A DNA stretch of 64,000 nt from NCBI GenBank assembly GCA_963995525.1, contig OZ023206.1, forward strand, positions 5,145,120-5,209,119. Direction: 5' to 3'. The notes beneath the pieces are model-generated. The model was not told the origin of the DNA, searched no databases, and saw only the letters and a list, made by a program, of their open reading frames with translations. Every line of letters starts with the position of its first letter. The first letter of the stretch is position 1. This document shows, in pieces, positions 40,386 to 52,547 of the stretch. A program made the position numbers and the translations under genes. The DNA is from Escarpia spicata (Eukaryota > Annelida > Polychaeta > Sabellida > Siboglinidae).

Positions 40386-42023
40386 CTATAACATTGGTTA
40401 AAAATAAAAGCCGTTGTTTTGAATGTTGTACTACGATGGCGACGCTTAATAAAACGTTGAAAATGTACTTTCCGTTCGACAGTCCCACACAGCTCCCTGA
40501 AAGTGCCACACAATTTCCTGACAGTCCCACACAGCTCCTTGACAGTCACACACAGCTCCCCGGCAGTACGTCTAGCTTGTTACATGTTTGCCTTCCGTAC
40601 ATGGTCTAGCTTGTTACACGTCTGCCTTCCATACATGTACTAGCTTTCTTACTTATTTGCTATCCATACATGGTCTAGCTAGTTACATGTTTGCCTTCCA
40701 TACACGGACTAGCTTGTTACATGTTTACCTTCCATACACGGTCTGGCTTGTTACATGTCTGCCTTCCATACATGGTCTAGCTCGCTAAATGTCTGCCTTT
40801 CATACACGGTCTGGCTTGTTACATGTCTGCCTTCCATACATGGTCTAGCTCGCTAAATGTCTGCCTTTCATACATGGTCTAGCCTGTTACATGTCTGCCT
40901 TCCGTACATGGACTAGCTTGTTACATGTTGGCCTTCCGTACATGGTCTAGCTTGTTACATGTTTGCCTTACGTACATGGACTAGCTTGTTACATGTGTGC
41001 CTTCCATACACGAACAAGCTTGTTACATGTTTGCCTTACGTACATGGACTAACTTGTTACATGTTTGCCTTCCATACACGGACTAGCTTGTTACATGTTT
41101 GCCTTACGTACATGGACTAGCTTGTTACATGTTTGCCTTCCATACATGGTCTAGCTTGTTACAGGTCTGCCTTTCATACATGGTCTAGCTTGATACATGT
41201 TTCCCTTCCGTACATGGACTAGCTTGTTTCATGTTTGCCTTCCATACACGGACTAGCTTGTTACATGTTTGACTTCCATACACGGACTAGCTTGTTACAT
41301 GTTTGCCTTCCATACACGGACTAGCTTGTTACATGTTTGCCTTCCGTACATGGTCTGGCTTGATACATGTCTGTCTTCCATACATGGTCTAGCTTGCTAC
41401 ATGTCTCCCTTCCATACATGGTCTAACTTGTGACATGTTTGCCTTCCATACATGGTCTAGCTTGTTACATGTTTGCCTTCCATACACGGACTAGCTTGTT
41501 ACATATTTGCATTCCATACATGATCTAGCTTGTTACATGTCTACCTTCCATATATGGTCTAGCTTGTTACATGTCGGCCTTCCGTACATGGACTAGGTTG
41601 TTACACCTCCCTGACAGTCCAACACAGCTTCCGACAGTCACACGCAGTTCCCTGACAGTCCCACACAGTTACCCGACAGTCACACAAAACGCCTGACAGT
41701 CCCACACAGCTCCATAACAGTATTACACAGCTTCCTGACAGTCCCACACAGTTCCTGGCAGTCCCACACAGCTCCATGACATTTATTTTATTTAGTTCTT
41801 ATTATTTAGCAATAGACCGGTAAGTTGCTTTTTACACGAGTCTTATTAATTATCTTTATTAATTAATAAGAACCTCATTAGTCGTGTTTTGATTTAATTT
41901 GGGAACCTCCTCATTAGTCACAGCGATAGTGCGGTAGGTTCTGGCAGTCCCACACAGCTCCATGACAGTCCCACACAGTTCCCGACAGTCCCACACAGCT
42001 TCCCGACAGTCCCACACAGCTCC
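40386..42023. repeat. Centre of the fold-back: 34-bp and 20-bp tandem repeats
   Basis: Core array (about 40560-41600) of a 34-bp unit tagcttgttacatgtttgcc plus ttccatacatggac, about 30 copies. It is flanked on both sides by a short unit, acagtcccacacagctccctg (40480-40560, 41605-41775 and 41940-42023). 41780-41935 is AT-rich unassigned sequence. Confidence 0.85.
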
Positions 42024-42043
42024 CAAACAAAGCAAGCATAATG

Positions 42044-42420
42044 TTCTATTCGAGTCCGCTCCTGCGCTGAATGTACGTATGGACGGTCGACTCCAGCAGA
42101 GCGCGGTTGATGTAGACGCGCCAGTCCGTGCCTAGCAGCCAGTCCGAAACGAACAGGACCAGATACAGCGCCGCATCGATCGCGCGCCCTCTCCAGAATC
42201 ATCTCACTGAGGTGTTCGTCGAGGAGGGACATCGGGTGCCGCTCATAGCGGAAGACCAACTGACCCCGACCCGTCGCGACGACTTGACGTTGTATCACTT
42301 CCGGCGGTGTTGGCGACACCGTGTACAGACTCTCGTACGTCGGCGGTTCGATGTGTGGTACGCCTAGCGCCTCCTCGATGATAACGTCCAACTCGTTATC
42401 GCTACGCACGCACCCCTACA
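42044..42420 (-). pseudogene. Decayed GC-rich gene fragment, right arm
   Basis: Mirror copy of 39998-40365 with the same frame break but without the TAG. The shared frame break means it predates, or was homogenised across, the arms. Confidence 0.4.
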
Positions 42421-44903
42421 GCACAAAGCAGGTCCTACTAATCTTTACGACCACCGTCAGCATCTAGGAACTCGCACATACATTCACGCCTGGTGCGCTG
42501 TCGTGCCGCCTACAAACACACATTATTATGATTAGTCCGCCCTTTTTTTAGCAACTCGGGCCACCAGCACAGCATCTTTCGTCTCACTATCCGCCACTTC
42601 CCCGTCCAGCAGTGTTTGTACGAACAAGGCAACCTCCGCATACCTTGCACGCATCCTCTCGCTAACATATCCAGCAGTACGCGACGCACCTCCTACAGAA
42701 GAAAATGTCATGCTTTAAATAAGTTCGCTTCGTAAGCTGAGCACCATGCCATTATGTAATTTACGGTTCTATTACAACAGTTCGCCTAACGCATAACTGA
42801 CTAGTCTCGGATGTCTTTGCTTTCGGAGAAAAAAAAATGAACGGTCATGTAGTGCTTTTCGTTCACAAACGTTATTTACATTGATTTTCTCTAATATAAT
42901 GGCACTAATTACCACAGATCCCTATTTCCCACTGATCCTAAACAACGCTTCAATTCATGCTTTTATAGTTCGTGTATCGTTTTTGAAATGGCATTGTTCT
43001 AGCTTCACATTCCGATCGTGATATGCGATCCCCCGATTAACGCCACAGCTGTTTATTCGTCACCATTCGGTTTCTAGTTATCCGCTTGAGGAGGAAAAAA
43101 AGTTGCGGTCACTTTAGTACATTCAATGTCAAATGTGACTTTTACATCGAATGTCTCTATTATTAATTCACCACAAGATGCCCGATCCCTCGCTAAGCGT
43201 ATACAACGCTTCATTTCATGTATTTAAATTTCCGTTTATTGCTATTTCGAACTCTTTGCATTCATTGTTTTTACGTCGCTTTCGCGCATGCGCACTTAAC
43301 GCATAACATCACGCGCCGCAGCTGTTTTGTGTCAGCATTCGGTTTCTGCTGCAGGAAAAAAATCAGCGTTCTCTTTAGTACATTCGTTTTCACAAATGTG
43401 ACTTTTTACATCGAATTTCTCTATTATTTATACACCATAAAAGGCCCGATCCCTAAATAATATTATACAACGCATCATTTCATGCATTTATATTTTCGTT
43501 TATTGCTATTTCGATCTCTTGCATTAAATGTTTTTACGTCATTTTCGCGCATGCGCGCTTAACGCATAAATGACTTTAGGAAATAATGCATGCATGCAAC
43601 GGTCGTTGCTCATTTTCATTCAATCATGGCTACCGCCAGCACAACGTCTGAGCAACCTTCCACGAAAGATCAGCGGTTAATTTTATTTTATTTTATTTAT
43701 TTAGTAGAGCGGTAAGTCGTCTTTTATCCTATCCGTAAGTTTTATATTCTTTATTAATTACTTTTATATTAATAATATGCTATTCTTTATTAATTACTAT
43801 TCTTTATTAATTATTGATTTAGTTCTCCTCTTATATTAATAACAGTGATTTATTTCTCCTCCATTATTCATATGCAAAGAACAGCGGTAAGTTTTATTTT
43901 ATTTATTTTATTTAGTACAGCGGTATTTCGTCTTTTATCCTATCGGTAAGTTTTATATTAATTACTTTTATATTATTTATATGTTATTCTTGTATTAAAC
44001 TATTCTTTATTAATTACTTTTATGTTAATAACAGTGATTTAGTTCTTGGGAAACTCCTCATTATTCATATGCATTATTTCACAGAATCCACCTGCCTCGA
44101 CGTGGAAAGGAAATACACCTGCCTACACACAACACTCTACAACAAACCTGTATGTCGTGTGAAAACTTGCCGTTAATTCCAGCCGGTCGCTCAACAATGC
44201 TACAACGGCAGTTTGACGGGGACAACTCACGCGCCGCTCGGCTACGGCACCTGAGCCAATTGGGGGGACGATGCTCTCAAGCAAACATTACGCAGGCCCG
44301 GCCGCCTGGCTCACGCCACCGTGACTTCTATTAATAAAACATAACTTACACCATTTTGCGTCCATTCGTCTATCCACCGCATATAACCATCCCGCCTTAA
44401 CAGGCCGTTGAGTACAGCTTTTAAATGCTAAACGCATGCATGGGATTCGTTTCGTTTTGATAGCGCCACGGCTGAAATTAACGCCGTTACAGAGCCGGCT
44501 AGCCGCATGGTTATATTTAGAAACTAGGCCGCCGGATCATAGGCCACGGCTGCTGCTGCGAGCGCGTGCCGCTGCTGCTACATAGGGTACACCGGGGTTA
44601 TTTTCACACAATGGGTTTAGAGCGCAGCGCCGCTATAACCGTTGTTGTTATATACGGGCTTACATAAGCATATATATATATATATATATATATCCCGCTA
44701 TAACCGTTGTATATATATATATATATATATATATAGATTCCTACGTTGACCGCTAGGGTTAAAATAGTCACTGGGATAACCTTTAGGGGGCTTATATATA
44801 TATATATCGATAGGTCCTACGTTGACCGCTAGGGTTAAAATAGTCACTGGGATGACCGTTAGGTGGCCGCCGCCGCCGCCGCTAGATGGCGCATCTAAAA
44901 AGG

Positions 44904-44975
44904 GCCGACGTCCGGATTCGGACCCGGAATCTTGCGATCCCTAGTCGAACGCTCTCCCAGGAGAGGTAATCCGGC
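44904..44975 (-). ncRNA. tRNA-Pro(AGG)-like unit, right arm copy
   Basis: 72 nt on the minus strand, matching the left arm copy, with a T run after it (44897-44901 on +, read as TTTTT). Confidence 0.55.
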
Positions 44976-45296
44976 GCCGGCGTCTATGAGTGGTTTTATC
45001 TCGGTTATATACGACGACGTAACTAAGGACGCTATATTCGGTAGGTCCTACGTTGACCGCTAGGGATAAAATAGTCACTGGGATGACCGTTAGGTGGCGC
45101 CTCAAGGTCATCATTCAAAAGTGACAGGCCATCAATCACGTTTTTTATAAGTATGTTCCCGAAAACGATCAGGTTACACAAAACCCTTTGATCTTTTTTT
45201 ATAAGTATGTTCCCGAAAACGATTAGCACGTTTTTTATGCATAGAGCGAGGCCTAAAAAGGGGCGGGGCGTGCCTGTGTGGATCCTACATACTACT

Positions 45297-45302
45297 CATC
45301 AT
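45297..45302. other. Right 6-bp target-site duplication CATCAT
   Basis: Directly after the inverted end ATACTACT; matches 37068-37073. Confidence 0.8.
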
Positions 45303-46400
45303 GTACCTATTAATCAGATTCAAACGGAAGAATGAATAAGCATCCAAAGGAACCCATTTCACTCAAATAAAAAACTCATTAAAACTATACATAAACAAAA
45401 TCTTTCAACAGATTCTTCGGGTGCAATATTCCTATGATAAACAAAAGAGCGAAGGGTACGCAATATGCCGGTAAACATTAAAAGTGCCGCCAACTTTAGA
45501 CGTGGTCAAGTTGGGGTTATAAAACGCAGGGGCTTACGGTGCATTAAGAACGAATTAACCCCAATCTTAGCGTGGTCGACTTGAAAAGCAATGTTTTTCG
45601 ATCCCTCCTAAAAGAGAAAAACTGTTGTTAAGAGAACAATAGTGAGTGTTTGCAGGCATCCCGATCTCAACTGTGTCATTGATGTATCTTTGGGCCTTCA
45701 ATCATTCTTTCCGTCACTGATCGCAACATGACTGTTTAGTGAAATATAGATCTACGTTGCGCTTGCCTTGTACGATGCCACTATTGAAACTGATACTAAA
45801 TCTACAGGCAACTTGATGCCGGTACTGTTAACAAATCGCTGTTGCTACCCAACATGTTTAACAGGTATAATTAACAATACGCTGAATTACGTAGTTAAGA
45901 TAACAATGACGTACTTGAACCACGTGACGGGTACGTTTTTGGTTAGAGAACGAATTCAAACAATAAAAATAAATATTATAAAAATAAATAGATGAAGTCA
46001 ATACTATCTGTATAGAAAATGTTACAAACAAAACATAATGAGGCTCGTTTTCCTTTAAAACTATGTTTCGCTACGCACAAGCACAGTTATATTATCAACA
46101 ACAATAGCGTTGCCAAGCCAACTACTCGATTATACTCCGGAAGCCTTCCACCACAGTCCATTGTAAACATGTGTCGTGTTCTAACTGAGCGCATCGTCTT
46201 ATTCATTGTCATCATCACCATTGGTTCGTCGGGGCCGGAACACAGACGAGTCGTTTCTGTATGGGTCGATCGCTCATTAGGGGTGGGAGATATGTCCCTT
46301 CAACATCATTTTCTTTGGAGATCAGCTTGGTGTATGTTTTCTTCTGTTTCCCTCTGTTTTTCTTGCCATGACGTTCCACCTATCCCATCGCGCGTGCTTA
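45303..46400. other. Unassigned sequence
   Basis: AT-rich, with no gene that I can support. A frame at 46019-46633 is extended only by the GT-rich tract that follows. Confidence 0.4.
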
Positions 46401-46404
46401 TGAG

Positions 46405-46528
46405 GGTTTGTGCGAGTGTGTGTGTGTGCGTGTATGTGTGTGTGCGTGTTTGCGCGTGTGCTCGTGTGCGCGTGTGCGCGTGTGCGCGTGTGCGCGTGTG
46501 CGCGTGTCTGCGTGTCTGCGTGCTTAGG
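46405..46528. repeat. (GTGTGC)n / (GT)n microsatellite
   Basis: Alternating gtgtgt and gtgcgc units; low-complexity frames on both strands are artefacts. Confidence 0.9.
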
Positions 46529-46624
46529 TGCATGCGATTCTATGCGCGATACAATGCACTATGGCTATGCGCGATGCTTAGTGCTACGCTGTGCGATGTT
46601 ATGTCATCCTCGTGCACCAGGGGG

Positions 46625-47470
46625 AGCTGTTGATGACACCAGTCTCAGTACCGGGCAGATCGCCTTGCAGAATTCGGAATATAAGCTGAGCCAATAACAT
46701 CGCTGGCCGGAACATTCCAGTGGCCTTCTGGGCGGTCTTCACGGTCTGTTTGGCAGTAGACGTCATTATTTGAATACAAAATACCGCTCAGTGGCTCGTG
46801 AGAATGTTCGAATAAGCATAAATAGGCCTATATTGGGATTCCTGGAACTGGAGGGCGAGTCGGACGGGAGACTGTACTGTTCTCACGGGTGGTACGGCGG
46901 AGTCAATCATGAGTTTGATTAAGCTAACCACACAATGCATAGGAGATCTGTCAGGGGTACGTAGCCATACCCCTGTGTTGCGAGGATGTGCTATGCGCGA
47001 AGCGATGGTATCGCCAGGGGTCGCTGCTGCTGATTACGTCAGTGCGAGCCAGCAGTACCCCCTGGCTGATCGTATTGCGAAACTCTGAATTTAAGCTCAG
47101 CCTGTGGAATCGCTCACTAGATCAATGGTCAACGTCAGGTCAGGTGGTTATAATAAAACTAATTTCAACCAACCGTGGCTCGTGTTATATGCAATGTTTA
47201 GGAAGTAGAAGCAATTATTCGAATACACAATATTGGGATTCCGAGAAGTCGTGTATCCGTCTTCAAATGGGGGCGGGTATTTGGGCTGTTCTCACTGGTG
47301 ACGCAGTCGCGACTGGCGAAATCAATTACTAGTTTGACTCAGCTAACTTCCGCACTTCGCGTAGGAAATCTGCCAGGACTACTTTTGCATGGCAAACAGC
47401 CCTGGCTTGGGAGGATGGTCGCGACTGGCGAAGTCAATTACAAGTTTGACTCAGCTAACAGACCGGGAGC
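46625..47470. repeat. About 420-bp diverged tandem duplication
   Basis: Two halves share, in order, a cagtac/gctgatcg..ttgc..aattc segment, an aatattgggattcc block, gcgaartcaattactagtttga, agctaac, gtaggaaatctgccagg and cctgg-tt-ggaggatg. Copies are strongly diverged. A third partial echo (gcttgcgaggatgg) is at about 48665. Confidence 0.5.
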
Positions 47471-47579
47471 CTAGCACTTTTATTTATATAAAAAGGGCCA
47501 AAGTGTTTGCCCCCATGTGTTGGAGGAATCATCCTCCGACATCACAAAAATGACTTGCTGCCGGGTCTTGGGTGGTGGA

Positions 47580-47870
47580 ATGCCTCCTACAGATAACTCT
47601 CCCCTGTACCACCACGTGTAGCACTCCCTGTCCACCACAAATAACTGTCCTATATCTCACTACAGGTAATTGTCCTCAGTCCCACCGCAGGTAACTGTCC
47701 CACCAGAGGTAACTCCCCCTCTCCTAATACACGTAACAGTCCTCTGTCCCACAACAGCTAACTGTCCCACCAGAGGGAACTGCCCCCTCTCCTACTTCAA
47801 GTAACTGTCCCCTGTCCCACTACATGTATAATTGATCCCTCCAGAGGGAACTGTCCCCTCCCCTACTGCA
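47580..47870. repeat. Degenerate short tandem repeat
   Basis: Irregular copies of taactgtcccctgtcccac and caccagaggtaactg-like units. Confidence 0.6.
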
Positions 47871-47874
47871 AGAA

Positions 47875-48185
47875 AATATTTGAACAGTTATCCTGTCGCG
47901 TCTGTACTGACGATAGTGTGCTGAAGATATATGAACAGTTGCCCTGTCACGACTGTACTGATGATGTGTGTGGTAAAGATATAATATTAACAGTTACCCT
48001 GTCCCGACTGTACTGATGATGTGTGTGGTAAAGATATAATATGAACAGTTGCCCTGTCCCGACTGTACTGATGATGTGTGTGGTAAAGATATAATATGAA
48101 CAGTTGCCCTGTCACGACTGTACTGATGATGTGTGTGGTAAAGATATAATATGAACAGTTGCCCTGCCGTGTTTGTCTGCACTAA
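47875..48185. repeat. 55-bp tandem repeat, about 5 copies
   Basis: Unit gtactgatgatgtgtgtggt, aaagatataatatgaacagt, tgccctgtcacgact. Outer copies are more diverged and continue weakly to about 48260. Confidence 0.85.
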
Positions 48186-48260
48186 TAAGCAGAGTGAACA
48201 TTTATCCTGTTGCGTCCGTTGAAAGTGCTGGAAATATGTAAACAGTCGGCCTGTTGCGTC

Positions 48261-49277
48261 TGCACTAATGATGGACGAGCTGAAGAAGTTAATTTGTTAT
48301 GTCGCAATTCTATTGTTAACATAGCTGTTCTACAACGACGGCATCTACCGGACTGCGAAATCCGCTAGGTGTTTGCGCGAATAAATGCAGTTTCGCCAAT
48401 CATTGGGGGTTGATGTCAGGGGATTCCACCATTTAAAGTTGCTGGCATTTGTCATTCCGTACTCGGGGAACACCAGGGAAACTTTTGAAACTGTTTTTAA
48501 CCTTGGCGCTGTTCACATAAATAAAGGTACTTTTTTGTCCACTTCAGGGGGTGATTTAGGAGGCATTCCACCACCAAAGACCCAGCAGCAACTAATTTTT
48601 TTGAAATCGGGGGATGGTTCCTCCAAATCAAATCAAAAATCAAATAAAAAAAACCCAGCCATGGCTTGCGAGGATGGTATCGCTTAACCGACTCTCGCCC
48701 GGTTGCGTGACTTCGCCATGAAGAGAGTCTGATTTCAAAGATGTTTTGGATTAATTCAAAGGTCTACGTGTATAATAATAAACAATTATGTTTTCAATAA
48801 CAAAACTAAAATTATTACAAAATAGCTGCATACAAAAATAAAGACTAGAACATGAACAAACGTTCACTGTACGATGCGCCGCATAGTGACTAAGCGAGTG
48901 ATGTGGTAGAAAAACTAACAACGGAAAATGTTCATTTTGGTTTATTTTATTTTGTGAATTGTTTAATGTTGTTAAAATAAGTTAAATGTTGAAATTTGTC
49001 GAAAGCATAGTATTAGCTGATAAATGTTTATTCGCATTTAATTGTTTGTTTCATAGTTGGCCTCCGAGGCAATCATGATCTCTATCCAGATTTGGGGGTA
49101 AAGCCGCCTACCGGAGAACATTACAAAACCATTAATGTTCCAGGCTGTAGTGAGGGGAGTGCTGCCACCTAACGGCGCGTGGATAATCGAGAAGCCGTAA
49201 TGAGCATGCGCGTGCGAAAAATTATAAGGGACATTACCCGGAAGTCGGGGCTACCGCATTAACCAGAAGAAGATTGT
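48261..49277. other. Unassigned sequence
   Basis: No gene or RNA recognised. A tgccacctaacggcgcg block near 49169 resembles the CTCF-like motif class seen in the TIRs. Confidence 0.4.
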
Positions 49278-49282
49278 ACTAA

Positions 49283-50854
49283 TGTAGCATTTCTGCTATT
49301 TCAAGATGGTTAAATCTACTTGCCTGAGGTTTAATTTGGGAAATGAGGAAGGTCAAGCCAGTAGATAGACATATTGTTGACCAATCGCCTTGGTTACGTA
49401 ATTACGGCAACTCGGTTGCAGATGCGCTCAGTGGGGCGTGGTATTCTGTTGCTAGCATTGCCAGCAGGTGGTTTCACTGTAATCTTAGAGGGTGTTCCAC
49501 AATGTTTAGTTTGAATGGTATATTGCTTTAGCCAATAGAAATGATGGAGAACTGTCAGGACACTATGATGTGTAATTAGGTCCGCTTATATAAACGTTTG
49601 TTGTACGCATTTCGCCATCTGGGCGCTGGCGAAGGACTGGGACAGATCCAGGGTTGAACGAGACAGGTTGCTCTGCTGCCAAGAGAATGGCTAGTCAAGT
49701 CGTAAAGCGTGGTGGGAATCGTTAACGTGGGTTACGTTCCCAAGCTTTTGTGTGTGTGTAATATTCAGTGTCCAGAGTGACTGTTTGATCGAGCTTCGAA
49801 GAAGCCATGCCGCCACGTCAGCGGTATATTGAGACAACGTTCCGGTCGGCCCCAACGTATTTGCGTCGATGAGCGATAGTCGCGACGCGCTCACCCAGCA
49901 CGGGCCATCCTCGAACAGCGGTCTCACAGCGACAACGTCAGAAAGATTGACCGAATACGACTCGCAGCGGCCGGCGGTAAACGTATACTGCCAGGCGTCG
50001 TCTTTTGCGCGAACCCGTTCATTCGACTTCTCGATCGTTCGCGACAGGGCAAGACCTCTCGATCGAATTCGTAGCGGCCGGCGGTAAGCGTCTACTGCCC
50101 GGCTTCGTCTTCCAGTTGAACGTATTCAACTGACTTCGCAATCGTTTGCGACCGTGCGAACATTGAACGGACGCGACTCGAGAATTCGCGGCGTACGACG
50201 GCAATCGTCAAGTGCCCGGCATCATCACTCGTGCGGCCGAGATACACCGTTCTAATTGTGTTCTGAGCTCGGCGTGTTGACTTCAACAAACGTTCGTATA
50301 TATTCGAGATGGGATTAGCCCAGTGTAAATGTCTGTTTTCTGATTGAATGCATCTATTATTTGCTGTATTATGATTGGTAGTTATCTGTGTTTTGAAGTG
50401 AGGTATTTTTACCCTTGAAGTATTCACATATATATGTATATATGTGTGTGTGTGTTGTAACAGATTACTGTAATGAGAGTCCGCGATGACTAGCTTATAC
50501 TGTGTATTTATATTATGGAAGTTATTCTTAGATAACACTTGGCGCCTAGTGTATGGTCGTGTAGCGGTATAATCCACCTTAGAAAGGAAGTGGAATTTGA
50601 TAATCGAAAGATTCAGTGTTATTGTTTATTATGTTATATTAAGATTTGGTTACGGGATTTCTTTATTCTGTTTATTTTGTTAATCGAGATATTTACCAAA
50701 AGAAAGATATCTTGTAATAAAGTTTATTAAATTTTCCTCGTTCTTTGTTGCTTGTTCACGAAAACCGTTCTTTCTCATTTGCGTTGACCTTGATATATAA
50801 GAACCCTACTAGACTGAGCCATCTAGTGTACGGAGACCTCGCTAATCTGTGACA
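49283..50854 (+). mobile_element. Solo LTR of the Gmr1-like family
   Basis: 1572 bp, TGTAGCATTT to CTGTGACA, same sequence family as the LTRs at 22305 and 29182. Flanked by the 5-bp duplication ACTAA (49278-49282 and 50855-50859), so it is a clean LTR-LTR recombination product of an independent insertion. It has private changes, such as a short extra gtcaggacac segment near 49555. Confidence 0.95.
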
Positions 50855-50859
50855 ACTAA

Positions 50860-52398
50860 TGAAGGACGTCGATATATATGGATTTAGTTTAGTCTAAAAT
50901 GAACGGGGCATCCACTTCACAGAATCTAGGCTTGATCGACAAGCGCTGAATGAAAATGGTCGTGTATAGAGTCTATGTTGATGAATCATGTCGTCGACAT
51001 TTTGTGTAGCGTCATCGGGAACAGCTGTTGGTAGAATAGAATACAGGATCAGAGTGTACACAATGTGTTTGATGTGCGGCGTGGGAACACCACATATGGT
51101 CAGGGTCCGAGTGTACACAATGTGTTTGCGAAAATTATGATGGGCTCATATTTTGAACGCACTTTTTAGTGAGACGATAATCGGGTGGTGTTCAGTTCTG
51201 AAACACATCTTAGATACGGCTATTTTAATAGATATGTGCTAAATTTTAGCATATGCGTAGTCAGGTAAGTGGAGGAGATGATCCCGTAGAGAAACATGTA
51301 TTATAATGAAACATAACAACTTTACGACAAATATCGCTTAAGTTCCGTTTTGGACGTCATTCCTATACTTTACAAGTCGTGCATGATGTGTTCTGTAGGT
51401 ATGTGTGATGTTTTTGTGTTTCTATAAATCTACAGATTCAATGCACAACCTCACTCCACACGCACCACCCGGAATGTAACATGTTAATACTCTACAGTCG
51501 GCTATTTCACAACCTGAAATTGATCGGATTGCGGCTTTCGACCTAGTCTCTCATGGCAGGTACAAATAGTGGTCTGCTATCCATTTTGTGTGGTCGTTGG
51601 CTGCAATTAGCAGGTGGTCGTTCACGACAGGTACATGACTGTTAGAAATAACCTGTGCCTAGAATTGTGGTTGCAGAAGACAGGTGGTCGGCCAAGAGAG
51701 GTTCCACTGTAGTGTAGAGGCCTACTATGTTTCAACAGGAATAGTGCCGTTGTAAATATGAATAACTTGGTCATTAGTCGCTTGGTGGCGGCACCACTTT
51801 GGCAGTTTGCTATGTAAGTGAATAGATTGTCACAACAGCTGGTCACATGGAGGCGCCACCTGTATCTTGCAACTGACAATTACACGGGAATAAAACATGT
51901 TTGTTATTCTTACACTTCAGCGTGTTGTAGTTATAATGCGCCGTTCGTTAGTCAAGAAGTCACATTTGAACCGCCCAATTGTACAATGCACTTCTTGCAC
52001 AGCAGAGCGCTAGAATGACCGTGGTGTGGTCGGCAGTTATACCACACCAAAGAGTTTATATACTAATGTCTGATTCCAACTACTTTGATGCCATGTGTTT
52101 CTTCAAGCCGATCTTTTCTCGGTGACTTCATACATTCCTCCTAGGAAAATTATAACACAAAACACCTGGTCTACCTACTAAAATGTATAATGTGAGAGCT
52201 TGTAGCAGGAAGCACGTGTTATTGTGAAGGGCCAAATAAATTCACCGGGTCTGTATGGGACGTTAATTGAGGCTGTGCTGGGTGATTTGATGTCGAATCA
52301 ACAACTGTTTCCTGTTCACTATACTGTGTGAGCTGTTCACCGAGTACATTTTATACGATACGTAACACACATTAACACAATTTACTCGTTTATATCAC
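50860..52398. other. Unassigned intergenic sequence
   Basis: No gene supported. Around 51560-51710 a motif of the type caggtggtcg..acgacaggta recurs three times and may be a decayed repeat. Confidence 0.4.
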
Positions 52399-52400
52399 AT

Positions 52401-52406
52401 TTTAAT
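52401..52406 (-). promoter_or_regulatory. Poly(A) signal candidate for the LRR gene
   Basis: ATTAAA on the minus strand about 63 bases after the stop codon of the last exon. Confidence 0.45.
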
Positions 52407-52468
52407 ATTTGTCGAGTCGATATATATACATCACTCTAGTCTCAACATTCATCAAATCTGCCTCAAAG

Positions 52469-52547
52469 TTAATCAAATCCGGCGATGATGTGTAACAAGT
52501 CAGCGGTGTCTTGGTGGGAGTTCTCATCGTCGATGTCGTCATCAAAT
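52469..52547 (-). CDS. LRR gene last exon
   Basis: 79 nt: acceptor tttacag, acidic FDDDIDDENSHQDTADLLHI, end IAGFD and TAA. Confidence 0.6.

Larger units (their letters stand above)
37074..45296. mobile_element. Giant fold-back element with Polinton-like ends
   Basis: 8.2 kb bounded by AGTAGTATGTAGG and its inverse, and by the 6-bp duplication CATCAT. The left arm (37074-about 40385) is the reverse complement of the right arm (about 42024-45296); they surround a 1.6-kb centre of tandem repeats. The outer ~440 bp are related to the Polinton-like TIR at 5742-6190, including the tRNA-like unit. No integrase, ATPase, capsid or polymerase gene is present; only decayed gene pieces sit near the inner arm ends. 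Most likely a non-autonomous Polinton derivative, or the collapsed remainder of an element with very long TIRs. Confidence 0.85.
42024..45296 (-). repeat. Right inverted arm of the fold-back element
   Basis: Reverse complement of the left arm. One shared codon is TTG here but TAG in the left arm (near 40150), showing the arms now evolve separately. Confidence 0.9.

Noticed and set aside
46019..46697. 204- and 95-codon frames
   Set aside because: Their length comes from the GT-rich microsatellite and they show no domain.
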